Below are positions 9,284 through 18,461 of a stretch of DNA of 64,000 nt, in pieces. Within the stretch, counting starts at the first letter, position 1. Each line of letters starts with the position of its first letter. Location of the stretch: assembly GCA_029260265.1 (NCBI GenBank), contig JAJDDO010000033.1, positions 1-64,000 of the forward strand. Reading direction: 5' to 3'. Source of the DNA: Phycisphaerales bacterium. GTDB taxonomy: Bacteria; Planctomycetota; Phycisphaerae; Phycisphaerales; UBA1924. The position numbers were made by a program, and so were the translations under genes. The notes beneath the pieces were generated by a model. It was not told the DNA's origin. It did no database searches and worked only from the letters and a program-made list of their open reading frames with translations.

Positions 9284-9419
9284 GCGGAATCCTCGTTGAG
9301 ACTATCAAAAGACAACCATCGCGATGCCGGGCGTTGTTTGGGAAACATCGCCTCTGGAGGTGATTCTAACCGCTCTTTGGGATCTGTGCCGGGGTTCTCT
9401 CATCCTTCTACCATCCGGC

Positions 9420-9686
9420 ATGGCTATTGAAGTGATCCGCATCCAGCGAACCCCCAACCCCAATGCCCGAAAGTTTGTCACCCCGAGTGATTCGCCGATG
9501 CCGATCCGCTCTTTTTTTACCGAAGATCAAGCAATCGGCGACCCGCTCGCATCCGCCCTTTTTTCAATCTCGGGCGTCACCAATATCCTCATCCATACGC
9601 ACTTCATCTGTGTCAACAAATCGCCAGATTCGCAGTGGGCAACCGTCGAACGGGCGGTTAAGGCGGTACTCAGTGACGCCCGGTGA
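9420..9686 (+). CDS. Nfu/NifU N-terminal domain protein (iron-sulfur scaffold-like)
   Basis: 88 residues from the ATG at 9420; the frame is open back to 9324 but the conserved domain starts here. The opening VIRIQRTPNPNARKFVT is the hallmark of the Nfu_N domain. The rest (SFFTEDQAIGDPLASALFSI, then SGVTNILIHTHFICVNK) matches its beta-alpha layout. The C-terminal NifU domain with its CxxC cluster ligand is absent, so this is a stand-alone Nfu_N protein and cannot itself hold a cluster through CxxC. It overlaps the start of mutY, whose product carries a 4Fe-4S cluster. A role in cluster delivery is a guess. Confidence 0.82.
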   Translation: MAIEVIRIQRTPNPNARKFVTPSDSPMPIRSFFTEDQAIGDPLASALFSISGVTNILIHTHFICVNKSPDSQWATVERAVKAVLSDAR

Positions 9687-10731
9687 CCAATCCCTAACCG
9701 TTGCGCTGGAGTCTTGGTTCGCCAATCACGCCCGCGATCTACCCTGGCGGACAGAGCCGCGGGACCCGTACCGCTCGCTGGTGTCCGAGTTCATGCTCCA
9801 GCAGACGCAAGTCTCGCGGGTGCTCGAGAAGTTCACACCCTTTGTCGAACGGTTCGCGACCATCGAAGCGCTCGCGTCCGCAGCCGAGGATGAGGTGCTC
9901 GCGATGTGGTCCGGGCTTGGGTACTATCGGCGGGCCAGGATGCTGCACAAATGCGCCCAGGCAGTTGTCGAACACCACGCCGGCGTGATCCCGAGCGATA
10001 TCAAGTCCCTTCAAGCCCTCCCCGGCGTCGGGCGATACACCGCCGGCGCGATTGCTTCAATCGTCTTCCGTCAATCCACGCCGATCGTTGATGGCAATGT
10101 CACCCGTATCCTCCAACGGATTCACAACAACCCCAGCCCGCAAACAGACAAGGCAACCATCCAATGGGCGTGGGCCCAGGCTGAACAGCTCGCGGATTGT
10201 GCGCACAATCCGGGTGTGCTCAACGAGGCGATGATGGAGCTCGGTGCGACGATCTGCACGCCGAAGAACATCCGGTGTGACCAATGCCCCGTGCGTAATC
10301 AATGCCTCGCGTTCGATGCGGGGACCACCGAGCAGATTCCCCCGCCCAAACCAAAGGCGAAGCAGAAGACCATTTATTGTGCATCGGCGGTTGTACGAAA
10401 CAAGGCCGGCGCGTTGCTCGTCGAGCAACGCCCGCCCGAGGGCATGTGGGGCGGGCTCTTTCAGGCGCCAACCCTCGAAGACAGCAGCAGGCAACCCACG
10501 CCCGAAGAGCTGGGTGCTTTGCTTGGTTGCGGTCCGGCTGATCTGCGTGAGCGTGAATCCTTCACCCATATCACCACGCACCGGATCGTGCAGTTTGTGC
10601 TCTATTCATGCATTCAAACCGAGCTGCCCGCGAACGGTCGGCGGTACATCCCGGAGCCAGAACTGCACACGCTGGGCATCTCGAACGCCCAGAAACGGAT
10701 CCTGCATTCGCTGGATACCATTACCCAATGA
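9673..10731 (+). CDS. mutY: A/G-specific adenine DNA glycosylase MutY
   Basis: 352 residues from the GTG at 9673, with AAGG nine bases upstream. The open frame extends to 9463 but there it only mirrors the nfu gene. MutY removes adenine paired with 8-oxoguanine. Visible are the catalytic Glu39 in [10 protein letters not shown], the helix-hairpin-helix [14 protein letters not shown] and the catalytic Asp140 in TPIVDGNV. The 4Fe-4S ligands follow the expected C-x6-C-x2-C-x5-C spacing ([17 protein letters not shown]). A C-terminal NUDIX-like 8-oxoG recognition domain follows (about 225-350, [16 protein letters not shown]). The start overlaps the nfu stop, and the stop overlaps the glycosyltransferase start. 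Confidence 0.96.
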   Translation: MTPGDQSLTVALESWFANHARDLPWRTEPRDPYRSLVSEFMLQQTQVSRVLEKFTPFVERFATIEALASAAEDEVLAMWSGLGYYRRARMLHKCAQAVVEHHAGVIPSDIKSLQALPGVGRYTAGAIASIVFRQSTPIVDGNVTRILQRIHNNPSPQTDKATIQWAWAQAEQLADCAHNPGVLNEAMMELGATICTPKNIRCDQCPVRNQCLAFDAGTTEQIPPPKPKAKQKTIYCASAVVRNKAGALLVEQRPPEGMWGGLFQAPTLEDSSRQPTPEELGALLGCGPADLRERESFTHITTHRIVQFVLYSCIQTELPANGRRYIPEPELHTLGISNAQKRILHSLDTITQ

Positions 10732-11474
10732 AACTCGCCGTCATTATCCCGGTCTTCAATGAGCACGAGCTGCTTCCGATCTTGTTTGACCGGGTGATTC
10801 AATCGCAGCTGCCCGCTTTGCCCGATGGGACACTCGTTGAACGCCACCTCTACCTGATCGACGACGGCTCGACCGATGGCACCGCCCGGATCATCGATGA
10901 CCTCGCCCGAAACGAGGGCGTGCGGGCGATCCATCAGCCCAACAACATGGGCAAGGGCGCGGCATTGGCGGCGGGAATCAAGGCCGCCCTTGAGGGCGGC
11001 GCCGATGTGTTCATTGTTCAGGACGCGGACCTTGAGTACGACCCGCTTGAACAGATCCAGGTGCTCGTTCCGATTTTAGATGGGCGAGCCGACGCGGTGA
11101 TCGGGACACGGTTCCTTGGGCAGACGCACCGCGTACTTTACTACTGGCACTCGATCGCCAACCGCTTGATCACGCTTTTGAGCAACATGATGAGCAATCT
11201 GAACCTGACGGATATCGAGTGCGGGTTCAAGGCTTTCACCCGCGACGCGATCAAGGACATCATCATCAAAGAGAACCGGTTCGGTGTCGAGCCCGAGCTG
11301 ATCGCCAAGCTCGCCAAGGCCCGCGTCAATGACGATCGGACCGGGCGGCTGCGCCCGTTGCGGATTTACGAGGTGCCGATTTCCTACGCCGGGCGTACCT
11401 ACGCCGAGGGCAAGAAGATCGGGTGGAAAGACGGGGTCGTCGCCCTGTGGTGCATTGTCAAGCACAATATCTGA
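10728..11474 (+). CDS. Family 2 glycosyltransferase, polyprenyl-phosphate sugar type
   Basis: 248 residues from the ATG at 10728, which overlaps the mutY TGA (ATGA). The GT-A fold is clear: AVIIPVFNE at the N-terminus, [23 protein letters not shown], the metal-binding [18 protein letters not shown], then [15 protein letters not shown] and the NRFGVEPEL block near the end. This pattern is that of dolichyl- or undecaprenyl-phosphate sugar synthases (DPM1-like) without the membrane tail. The likely reaction is transfer of a sugar from a nucleotide donor to a lipid phosphate or other envelope acceptor at the inner face of the membrane. The precise substrate cannot be read from sequence. Confidence 0.9.
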   Translation: MKLAVIIPVFNEHELLPILFDRVIQSQLPALPDGTLVERHLYLIDDGSTDGTARIIDDLARNEGVRAIHQPNNMGKGAALAAGIKAALEGGADVFIVQDADLEYDPLEQIQVLVPILDGRADAVIGTRFLGQTHRVLYYWHSIANRLITLLSNMMSNLNLTDIECGFKAFTRDAIKDIIIKENRFGVEPELIAKLAKARVNDDRTGRLRPLRIYEVPISYAGRTYAEGKKIGWKDGVVALWCIVKHNI

Positions 11475-11486
11475 CCGATCGCATAG

Positions 11487-12608
11487 CTACCCAACAACAC
11501 GCGTAAACCGTTCAAGCAGTGCATCGAGCTCGGTTGTGGTGGGTGCATTGAGCGTGACATGCCCGATTTTGCGTCCGGGGCGTGAGGACTTTCCATACAT
11601 GTGGACATGGGCTTGAGGGACGGCTTGGAGCGCGCCGGGGCGTGGTTCGTCGCCGATGATATTGACCATCGCGCTGTGCCCAGTCGCGGTGGTCGGTCCG
11701 AGCTCTAAACCCATTGCTGATCGCATGTGGTTGGCGAACTGTGAGGTCTGTGCGCCCTCGATCGTCCAGTGCCCGGTGTTGTGCACGCGCGGGGCGATCT
11801 CGTTGGCGACGAGGTGCGCATCATCGCCGGCGCCGATCTGGAAGAACTCGACCGCGAGCACGCCGACATAGTTAAGATGCTCGAGGATACTCGTCGCTGC
11901 TTCTCTCGCTTGTGCTTCGAGCTGCCCGCTGACCCCCCTCGCGGGTGCTTTGGAGACACGCAGTATGCCGCCGCGATGAACATTCTCGCTGAGTGGATAA
12001 AACTCGATCTGTCCGGCTGCGCTGCGGGCCGCAACAATTGAAAGTTCACGGGCAAAGCTCACAAACGCGTCGAGGATCGCGGGGACCTTGCCGAGCGTAT
12101 TCCATGAGTCCTCCGCATGATCTATATCGCTGACCAGCACCTGCCCCTTGCCGTCGTACCCGAGGGTGCGGGCTTTGAGCAACGCGGGTGCACCGATCTG
12201 ATCGAGTGCATCTATGAGGTCCGCGATCGAATCGACCGTTCGGTACACTGGCGTTCCGATGCCGAGATCGGCGAACATCGTGCGTTCGTTGAGCCGATCT
12301 TGGGCGACTCGAAGGGCTTGCGGGTTCGGGCAGACCGCGACGCGCCCGGCCAGCGCATCGGTCACGCGGGCGGGGACATTCTCGAACTCGTAGGTGACCA
12401 CATCGCACCTCGCGGCGAGGTCCGCCAGGGCGTCGGCATCGGTGTACGGAGCGACAATCAACTCTGCATCGGATCGTGCGCACGAATCCGGGTTTGGATC
12501 GAGCACGATGCAGCGGGCACCGAGATCTTTGCCAGCCCGGGCGAGCATCTGGGCGAGCTGCCCGCCGCCGATGATCCCGACGACTTGGTTGGCGTGTTGT
12601 GCGCTCAT
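11487..12608 (-). CDS. purK: 5-(carboxyamino)imidazole ribonucleotide synthase PurK
   Basis: 373 residues. PurK uses ATP and bicarbonate to convert AIR to N5-CAIR in purine synthesis. The N-terminal GIIGGGQLAQMLARAGKDLG is the family signature. The ATP-grasp domain follows with ALLKARTLGYDGKGQ, a FARELSIVAARS strand and the metal-binding VLAVEFFQIG and NEIAPRVHNTGHWTIEGA. The C-terminal motif GRKIGHVTLNA is also typical. It lies 12 bases after purE on the same strand, so product and substrate enzymes are made together. It ends head-on with the glycosyltransferase gene, with 12 bases between the stops. Confidence 0.97.
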   Translation of the reverse strand: MSAQHANQVVGIIGGGQLAQMLARAGKDLGARCIVLDPNPDSCARSDAELIVAPYTDADALADLAARCDVVTYEFENVPARVTDALAGRVAVCPNPQALRVAQDRLNERTMFADLGIGTPVYRTVDSIADLIDALDQIGAPALLKARTLGYDGKGQVLVSDIDHAEDSWNTLGKVPAILDAFVSFARELSIVAARSAAGQIEFYPLSENVHRGGILRVSKAPARGVSGQLEAQAREAATSILEHLNYVGVLAVEFFQIGAGDDAHLVANEIAPRVHNTGHWTIEGAQTSQFANHMRSAMGLELGPTTATGHSAMVNIIGDEPRPGALQAVPQAHVHMYGKSSRPGRKIGHVTLNAPTTTELDALLERFTRVVG

Positions 12609-12620
12609 CGGGTGCGGTTC

Positions 12621-13124
12621 CTATTTTCGTGGGTCGGGGTTGTCGAGCACCGATTGCGTCTGGCTCGCACGGAACGCTTCGAGCCGATCGCTGATTTCTG
12701 GGTACTTGTTGGCGAGGATGGAACCGGCGAGCAGCCCGGCGTTGCGTGCTCCGGGCTTGCCGATCGCGACGGTGGCGACCGGGATGCCCGCGGGCATCTG
12801 GGCGATCGAGAGCAGCGAGTCCATCCCCTTGAGTGCTTTGCTCATCACCGGCACCCCGATCACGGGCAGCGTGGTCAACGACGCGACCATCCCGGGCAGG
12901 TGGGCCGCCCCACCGGCGCCGGCGATGATGACCTCGATTCCGCGTGCCTTGGCCCCGCGGGCGTGCTCGAAAAGCAGCCCGGGCGTGCGGTGCGCAGAAA
13001 CAACCCTGAGCTCGTGGGCGATGCCGAGCTCTTCGAGGGCAGCGCCGGCGTGCTCCATAACATCCGCCCAATCAGATTTCGAGCCCATGATGACGGAAAC
13101 GAGTGGCGTTGCTGGAGTGGTCAT
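12621..13124 (-). CDS. purE: N5-CAIR mutase PurE, class I
   Basis: 167 residues from the ATG at 13124. A TTG six bases upstream is also possible, being five bases from AAGGA. PurE converts N5-CAIR to CAIR. The signature [15 protein letters not shown], the catalytic loop VVSAHRTP, and the [25 protein letters not shown] block are intact, as is [20 protein letters not shown], which marks class I (PurK-dependent) enzymes. This agrees with purK being next in the operon. Confidence 0.97.
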   Translation of the reverse strand: MTTPATPLVSVIMGSKSDWADVMEHAGAALEELGIAHELRVVSAHRTPGLLFEHARGAKARGIEVIIAGAGGAAHLPGMVASLTTLPVIGVPVMSKALKGMDSLLSIAQMPAGIPVATVAIGKPGARNAGLLAGSILANKYPEISDRLEAFRASQTQSVLDNPDPRK

Positions 13125-13150
13125 GGGCAATGGTATCCTTGATGAATCGG

Positions 13151-14830
13151 CTAGGGGCTCTCTGGCTCGACGAGCAGCTTGAAGGTGGATTCGATCAGCT
13201 CGAAGCCTTGGTGCTGCAACTCCCGGCTAGGTTCAAAGATCCCACGCCGGATCTCGAGTATCCGTCCGTCAGTAAGTCGTGTGACAATGATGCTCAGTTC
13301 CCATAGTTTTCCGTTGCCGCCCTGCACATCACCAACTGCCCCATACCCCGTGAGACCGAGCCAAGACTCCAGCGGCTGCTCGTCAATGAGTTGGCCTGCA
13401 TCCGTGTACGAATCTATGGTAATTCCGAGCTCCGTCCTTGGTGATCGATCTGATTCATACACATAGACACGGAAGTAACCATATCCGGGAGTTTCGATGT
13501 TGAGAGAGAAGCTCTCTGCATGCGCCGTCCCGTCATCACCAGTGAATGCAGGTTCAATCTCCGGAGTGTACCACCAGTTGATTGGTATCTCAAACTCGAT
13601 CGGCTCCTGACGGGCGGTGTAGGTCCGCGCAATATTCGGCGCGAGTTGATCGTGATTGGTTATCCGGAGGGTGCGAATGATATGGTCGAATCCAGGCTGA
13701 AGAGTTTCAGCAGACTCCGTTTCGACGAGAACCTTGATCACACGCGAAGTCCACTCGTCAAGTGGGAGTTCGAAGAGAGTAACCGTGAAATCCTTGTTTT
13801 TGAACTTGGTGCGGTATTGTCTCCCGCTACCATCACGCATGCCAAGCCGGGTGATGGGCTTGGATTTACCGATAAACTCGACACCACTTTCTTCTTCGTA
13901 CCCGCTCCGAACGATTTCGATGATGTCCTCGCTGGAGCTCATGTTGTAGATTTCGATCTCAATCATCCCATCCCCAATGATTGGGAAGATCTGGACCCAC
14001 ATTTGCGGACCAGGTTTCACCATATCCTGCTCGATGTACCAGTTGTTTGGGTACTCGAATGCGAATGATTCGCTCTGGAAAACCGATGGTGAATCGAGCA
14101 TTGGTTTAGTCGCGAATCCAGAGATCCACGGCAGCATGAACACCAGAGCAGTCGCCAACAGATTGAGCAGGATCGGAAGCACGAGGAACCAGACCGCCGC
14201 CCAGATTCGCTTGGCCGGAAAAATAGACACCACACCCCTGTAGAGCGTTATGGACGAAAACATATTCAGACAGAGATAGATAGCAACAATTGCCAACGCA
14301 ATCTGTTCATCCATTTCCTGCATGTACAGGATAAACGACTCAAATTTCGTCGCGGAATAGACAATCACGCCAAAGTAGAACACATGCTTGGCAATGCCAG
14401 CTGAAAAATAAATACGGTTCGTCTTGGACCATCGCTCGGACCATTGCACGCTGCACATCAAGAGCCGGACTTTGAACCAGGCCCCGCCAACCCAGTAGAG
14501 CACTACACCGCGAACGAATCCTCCAATTATCATAAACCAGACCAGCGACATCCAGGTCTTTGGGAACCATGCCCACGGGTTGTTGAGCACTACGCCTGCC
14601 TCGACCCGTTGAACCACGAGCGACGCGCCGGTTATCCAGAGGATGAGGCCGAAGGGGATGAGGCCAATGTGGACGCCGTATGATCGCATGAAACGCCCAG
14701 GTGCAAAGAAAAATGCCAACGGGAGCGCGTAGATCGGTATCGACCCGCGCTCTTGAGCGAGCGATTCATCGCTATAGCGGTCTTCAGTTTCAAAGCCCGT
14801 ATGATCGAGTTGGGGATCTGGTGTGTGCAT
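13151..14830 (-). CDS. Multi-pass membrane protein of unknown function with C-terminal extracytoplasmic domain
   Basis: 559 residues from the ATG at 14830, preceded by GGAG at nine bases. A longer start at 14863 would overlap the gene upstream. Residues about 35-255 hold five or six hydrophobic segments ([11 protein letters not shown] region, [67 protein letters not shown]), similar in layout to Yip1-type domains. The remaining 300 residues are soluble and contain two related halves, each beginning with a fatty-acid-chain-like block: [14 protein letters not shown] and [14 protein letters not shown]. This looks like a duplicated beta-sandwich domain of the PsbP/LpqN kind. Function is unknown. 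It lies 16 bases after the LpxR-like gene and is probably co-transcribed. Confidence 0.7.
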   Translation of the reverse strand: MHTPDPQLDHTGFETEDRYSDESLAQERGSIPIYALPLAFFFAPGRFMRSYGVHIGLIPFGLILWITGASLVVQRVEAGVVLNNPWAWFPKTWMSLVWFMIIGGFVRGVVLYWVGGAWFKVRLLMCSVQWSERWSKTNRIYFSAGIAKHVFYFGVIVYSATKFESFILYMQEMDEQIALAIVAIYLCLNMFSSITLYRGVVSIFPAKRIWAAVWFLVLPILLNLLATALVFMLPWISGFATKPMLDSPSVFQSESFAFEYPNNWYIEQDMVKPGPQMWVQIFPIIGDGMIEIEIYNMSSSEDIIEIVRSGYEEESGVEFIGKSKPITRLGMRDGSGRQYRTKFKNKDFTVTLFELPLDEWTSRVIKVLVETESAETLQPGFDHIIRTLRITNHDQLAPNIARTYTARQEPIEFEIPINWWYTPEIEPAFTGDDGTAHAESFSLNIETPGYGYFRVYVYESDRSPRTELGITIDSYTDAGQLIDEQPLESWLGLTGYGAVGDVQGGNGKLWELSIIVTRLTDGRILEIRRGIFEPSRELQHQGFELIESTFKLLVEPESP

Positions 14831-14846
14831 TTCATGGAACTCCAAT

Positions 14847-15935
14847 TTAGAACTTGCACACATAGCTCAGCGACCACGAGCCCCAGGTTTGTCCGCCTAC
14901 TTGGGTCTCGAACTCTTCGCTCTGCCATGTCTGTGACCATCCGAACTCGACCTTGTGGAACCGGGCGACGATGCCGACGCTGACCTGGGCGACGAGGGTT
15001 TCGAGGTTCAATGAAGAATCATTCGCGTTGGTTTTGGCATTCAAAAAGATATTGTGCGCCACCGCATCCACCCCGGCGGTGGTGTAGCCGTAGATCGACC
15101 AATCGCTCTGCGGATCTGAAAACGCCCGGGCGGTGTGATCGCGGTGCCCGAGGAGGGTCGCCGGGCCAAAGTCGTCGGGCAGGGTCTTGCCAATTCTTAG
15201 GGTCGCGCGCCCGCGAGCGCGGATGAACACATTGCCGACATCGAACCCGGCGGCGGGCAGCAGGTCAAACTCCAGCCCCGCGAGATCGCCCTTGCGGGTC
15301 TTCCATGTGCGCTCGAAGGTAAAGTTCCCAGTCATCTCGTTGGCGAGCTGTGTTCCCCACGCGACGGGCTCGTCGTTGTCCGGGAAAAAATCGTGGATGA
15401 GCCGCTGGACCGCCCCGGCCTGCGAGCGCTCGCCGATCACCCCGATGTCGAGCTCGAAGTGGTCGTGCTTGTGCTCTTCGGAACGCTGGAGCGAAAACGC
15501 GAAGTAGAGGTACCCGCCATACGGGTGGTCTCCGGCTGGTGAGGACGGGTCGGTGATGTCGATCCCGGTGTAGATATGCTGCTTGATCCCAAACCCGAGC
15601 CCGAACCGTGGTTCGGTCCAGTTTTCACTCGGCGCGAGCCATTGCTGGATCTCATCGGTGAAGTTCGGATCCAGCGAAACTTCGATCCCCTGCCCGGACG
15701 AGTAGTACCGGTCCTCATCCTTGGCGATATTGACATAGGTGCCATCGTCGTCCCAGTACGCGGTTACCGCGCGAAAGCCGATGTCTTTGTACGACCAGTT
15801 TTCGTCATCGAGGATCTCGCGTACATCGGCATAGATGTCCGCGTCTTCACCTGCTTGGGTGGTGGAGACTCCAATATTCGCCAACAAGACGACGAGCGTG
15901 AGAACAAAGCAACGATTGAGTGGGAAGTCATGCAT
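14847..15935 (-). CDS. LpxR-like outer membrane lipid A deacylase family protein
   Basis: 362 residues with a signal peptide (MHDFPLNRCFVLTLVVLLANIG, cleaved near TTQAG). It has a beta-barrel composition, ending in YVCKF with a terminal aromatic residue as outer membrane proteins do. Conserved LpxR features appear in order: NIAKDEDRYYSSGQGIEV, HPYGGYLYFAFSLQR, then the helix-turn motif DIGVIGERSQAGAVQRLIHDFF, which in LpxR carries the catalytic His. LpxR removes the 3'-linked acyl chain from lipid A. Planctomycetes have an outer membrane, so a lipid A enzyme is plausible, but the substrate is not proven by sequence. The next gene follows on the same strand. Confidence 0.78.
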   Translation of the reverse strand: MHDFPLNRCFVLTLVVLLANIGVSTTQAGEDADIYADVREILDDENWSYKDIGFRAVTAYWDDDGTYVNIAKDEDRYYSSGQGIEVSLDPNFTDEIQQWLAPSENWTEPRFGLGFGIKQHIYTGIDITDPSSPAGDHPYGGYLYFAFSLQRSEEHKHDHFELDIGVIGERSQAGAVQRLIHDFFPDNDEPVAWGTQLANEMTGNFTFERTWKTRKGDLAGLEFDLLPAAGFDVGNVFIRARGRATLRIGKTLPDDFGPATLLGHRDHTARAFSDPQSDWSIYGYTTAGVDAVAHNIFLNAKTNANDSSLNLETLVAQVSVGIVARFHKVEFGWSQTWQSEEFETQVGGQTWGSWSLSYVCKF

Positions 15936-16007
15936 GAACTGAGGGTATCACGCGCAGGTGCATCGTGCCGGGGTGCCCGAGTGCGAACTTCCCAATGAAT
16001 TGCTCTT

Positions 16008-16769
16008 TTAGCGTTTTCGGTTGCAGAGCCCGAGCCCGGCGAGGGCCAGCAGCCCGACCGATCCGGGCGTGGGCACCGGGGCTGTGGTGATGACCAGCTT
16101 CGGGAATCCCAAGGGAGTCTCAAGCCCACCTGTCACTACATCGGTCAGCCCAAAGACAAACTCGAACAATGCCCCCGGATCGGGGTCATAGGTATCAAGC
16201 TTTCCGGTAATCATGAATGGCGACCCGGTCATCAGGGATGTCTCCATGTCAAAGATTGCCGTCGGGCTCATGTCAATAGAGACTTCACCATCGGGAGTCA
16301 TGTCGTCGATTCCAAACCCGCCGTACAAACTGCCGGTGCCCATCGTGTCGAAGATTTCATCTGGTCCCATGCCTGAACCGAGCGGATCGGCAAAGGTCAG
16401 ATAGTCGGTCGGGGTTGAGGTGAAACTGACCGCCTCGAATCCACCGGTCATATTGGCCAGCACCCCAGCGAAGGGAAGTACAAGGTCGAATGATACAGAG
16501 GTGACAACTTCGCCGGCGGGTATGACGATGCTGGTGAGGTCGAACGAGAAAAATGTCCGGCGTTCGGTGGTGGTGAACCCACCAACCGTGGTGTGCCCCA
16601 TGAAGTAGTTCTGGAAGGTCATGTCGTTATCCGGGATCAACGGCGGGGCCGCTTCGGGCACGGCGTAGAACCCGCCGAGATGGAATGATTCAACCTCGAT
16701 GACCCCGCCGAAGGTGGTCGATCCGGTCGCCAGAGCACACAACGCAGCGATTGTCATCTGTGATTTCAT
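16008..16769 (-). CDS. PEP-CTERM sorting domain protein
   Basis: 253 residues from the ATG at 16769, with a near-perfect AAGGAG upstream; the longer frame to 16940 lacks support. A signal peptide (MKSQMTIAALCALATG) precedes a beta-rich ectodomain without known catalytic motif. The C-terminus shows the exosortase tripartite signal: VPTPGS in place of VPEP, a hydrophobic helix VGLLALAGLGL, and a basic CNRKR end. Such proteins are thought to be cut and exported by exosortase, often together with exopolysaccharide. No exosortase gene is in the window. The ectodomain (strings such as TTVGGFTTTERRTFFSFDLT) is reminiscent of carbohydrate- or matrix-associated sandwich folds. Confidence 0.85.
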   Translation of the reverse strand: MKSQMTIAALCALATGSTTFGGVIEVESFHLGGFYAVPEAAPPLIPDNDMTFQNYFMGHTTVGGFTTTERRTFFSFDLTSIVIPAGEVVTSVSFDLVLPFAGVLANMTGGFEAVSFTSTPTDYLTFADPLGSGMGPDEIFDTMGTGSLYGGFGIDDMTPDGEVSIDMSPTAIFDMETSLMTGSPFMITGKLDTYDPDPGALFEFVFGLTDVVTGGLETPLGFPKLVITTAPVPTPGSVGLLALAGLGLCNRKR

Positions 16770-16815
16770 CTCTTTTCTCCTTGTAAAGTAGTGATAGAAC
16801 CGAAGCCATACCGCC

Positions 16816-16821
16816 AGTATA
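16816..16821 (-). promoter_or_regulatory. Possible -10 element of the PEP-CTERM gene
   Basis: TATACT on the minus strand, 46 bases before the start at 16769. No good -35 hexamer is visible 16-18 bases further upstream, so this is tentative. Confidence 0.3.
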
Positions 16822-16933
16822 CCAGAACCCGCCGATGCGCCGAGGAGATTCCGATAATCAGCATTGATACTGGCTTTCAAGCCGAAAAACCGTGTTTGAC
16901 GCGATCCTAAACTCGAGCAAGGCTCAAATGGGA

Positions 16934-18394
16934 TCACCACATCAGCTGCAAATCACCCTCATAGGGTGTCCGTTTCTCTTCGCTCATCCGTTCCCATGTC
17001 TCGATCGGGAACCATCGGCGTTGGTTCGGATCGTTGTAGGCGTCGGGAGATGCGGGCATTCGCCCGCCATCGTCGTCACGATCTGACCCAAAGGCCCAAA
17101 GCTTGGGCCTCGATCCGTCGTAGGCGTACCCCAACGGCTCGCCGCTGTACAGATCGATCGCGGGCACGGGAAGGACATCAGGATCGATCGAATCGAGCGA
17201 TTCCGGCCATTCGCCGTGGCGCACACGATGGCGATGCACCACGATGACCACGAGGTTGTTGCGGAGTAGGTACTGATCGCGGTTGTTGACTCCAACAGTT
17301 GTACGCATCCAAAACTGATAGATGCTGACAGGCAGATACCTGTTCTGTTTCTCTTCAGTCTCATTGCTATAAAGCACATCAAATCTCAAGGCCCGCCTAC
17401 GCTGATCGTTTGGGAAGTTTTTGAGGTCTTGGATGAAGAGTTCACTGATTTCATGCATTTTTGATCGCAGTTCAACCGGCGGCGCCACATTGTATTCTTG
17501 GTCTTGATGTTCGTCACCAAACATCTCTACCAAGAACTCATCCCGATAGACACCGTCTTCGTACATCGCCGTCCAAGTCTCGAATCCGATCCATTGGGCA
17601 AAATCGAGTGCATCCTGCTTATCCAAATCCTGTGCCGAGATCAACAACTGCTGGAACCGTTTCAACTGATGGTCAGTGCATCCCAGGATCTCACTCGCGT
17701 CGACCACTTGCATGATCAACTTAGACAGATGCCCTGATATGAGATCTTTGCTCATCCGCCCACTGAGAGTTGGAATCTGATCGAACTGCTCATTTGCAAT
17801 CACGACCGCCTCGAACCGACCAATCGCTCCTTTAATGTCATCATGAAATGCCAAGAATCTCGCTGAGTGGGCGAGGCCATACAGCCCTTGACGAAGGGTG
17901 CTGTGTCCATCAGATGTGTATGCAAAAATCCGTGATTCAGGATTGCATGTCCAATCTTCCTCAAGATCCTCGCAACTCGGGATTGACCCGTCAAAGAGAT
18001 ACCCCCTGCGAACCACTTCTTCGATCTTATCGAATAGCTCGCCATGCTGGTCAAAGATCTGAGGCGTCAATCTCCAATGCTCGCTGTTCGGTTCGGCATA
18101 GAGCACCTCAACGGGATAGATCCCGTCAGACTCAAACTCATACCGCTTTGCCCAAAGTTCATCGTTTAGCCGCTGGAGGTCATGCACTATGATCTGGTCT
18201 TCGGGCAAGGCTTTTTCCCACGCATTCCAGCGTGCAACAAACCGGTCAAACGGCTCGTCCGACTCCGGGCGTGGTGCCGAGGTTGAGATTTCGAAGGGTG
18301 CAATTCCCTCTTCAACTGGATCGGCCGAGGAAGATCCGCCGATCGCCAGAAAAACCATAACGCACATCAAGATGACTATTCGAGTCTGATTCAT
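16934..18394 (-). CDS. Secreted protein of unknown function
   Basis: 486 residues from the ATG at 18394 (MNQTRIVILMCVMVF signal peptide); an ATG four codons upstream at 18406 is also possible. After export signals the protein is largely helical and acidic. The last 100 residues (RHRVRHGEWPESLDSIDPDVLP, then GEPLGYAYDGSRPKLWAFGSDRDDDGG) match a pattern I know from many uncharacterised planctomycete proteins, where a short module with W-P-x-S-L and a GxDxxDDGG end follows a helical domain. That module also resembles the C-terminal part of type II secretion pseudopilin-like proteins. No enzyme motif is seen. Function is unknown. It is followed 164 bases later by the PEP-CTERM gene on the same strand. 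Confidence 0.7.
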   Translation of the reverse strand: MNQTRIVILMCVMVFLAIGGSSSADPVEEGIAPFEISTSAPRPESDEPFDRFVARWNAWEKALPEDQIIVHDLQRLNDELWAKRYEFESDGIYPVEVLYAEPNSEHWRLTPQIFDQHGELFDKIEEVVRRGYLFDGSIPSCEDLEEDWTCNPESRIFAYTSDGHSTLRQGLYGLAHSARFLAFHDDIKGAIGRFEAVVIANEQFDQIPTLSGRMSKDLISGHLSKLIMQVVDASEILGCTDHQLKRFQQLLISAQDLDKQDALDFAQWIGFETWTAMYEDGVYRDEFLVEMFGDEHQDQEYNVAPPVELRSKMHEISELFIQDLKNFPNDQRRRALRFDVLYSNETEEKQNRYLPVSIYQFWMRTTVGVNNRDQYLLRNNLVVIVVHRHRVRHGEWPESLDSIDPDVLPVPAIDLYSGEPLGYAYDGSRPKLWAFGSDRDDDGGRMPASPDAYNDPNQRRWFPIETWERMSEEKRTPYEGDLQLMW

Positions 18395-18461
18395 GAAAAG
18401 ACCCATTCCACAATATTAACCAACGATCGCCTTGTTTATTCGGATTGGAAGCCGTTGGGTT

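Noticed and set aside
9463-9672. Upstream 70-codon extension of mutY
   Set aside because: Arg/Ser-rich and simply the shifted frame of the nfu gene; the GTG at 9673 has a proper ribosome site.
12117-13142. 341-codon frame on the plus strand across purE and purK
   Set aside because: Antisense shadow of two well-conserved genes; GC-rich third positions keep opposite frames open in this genome.
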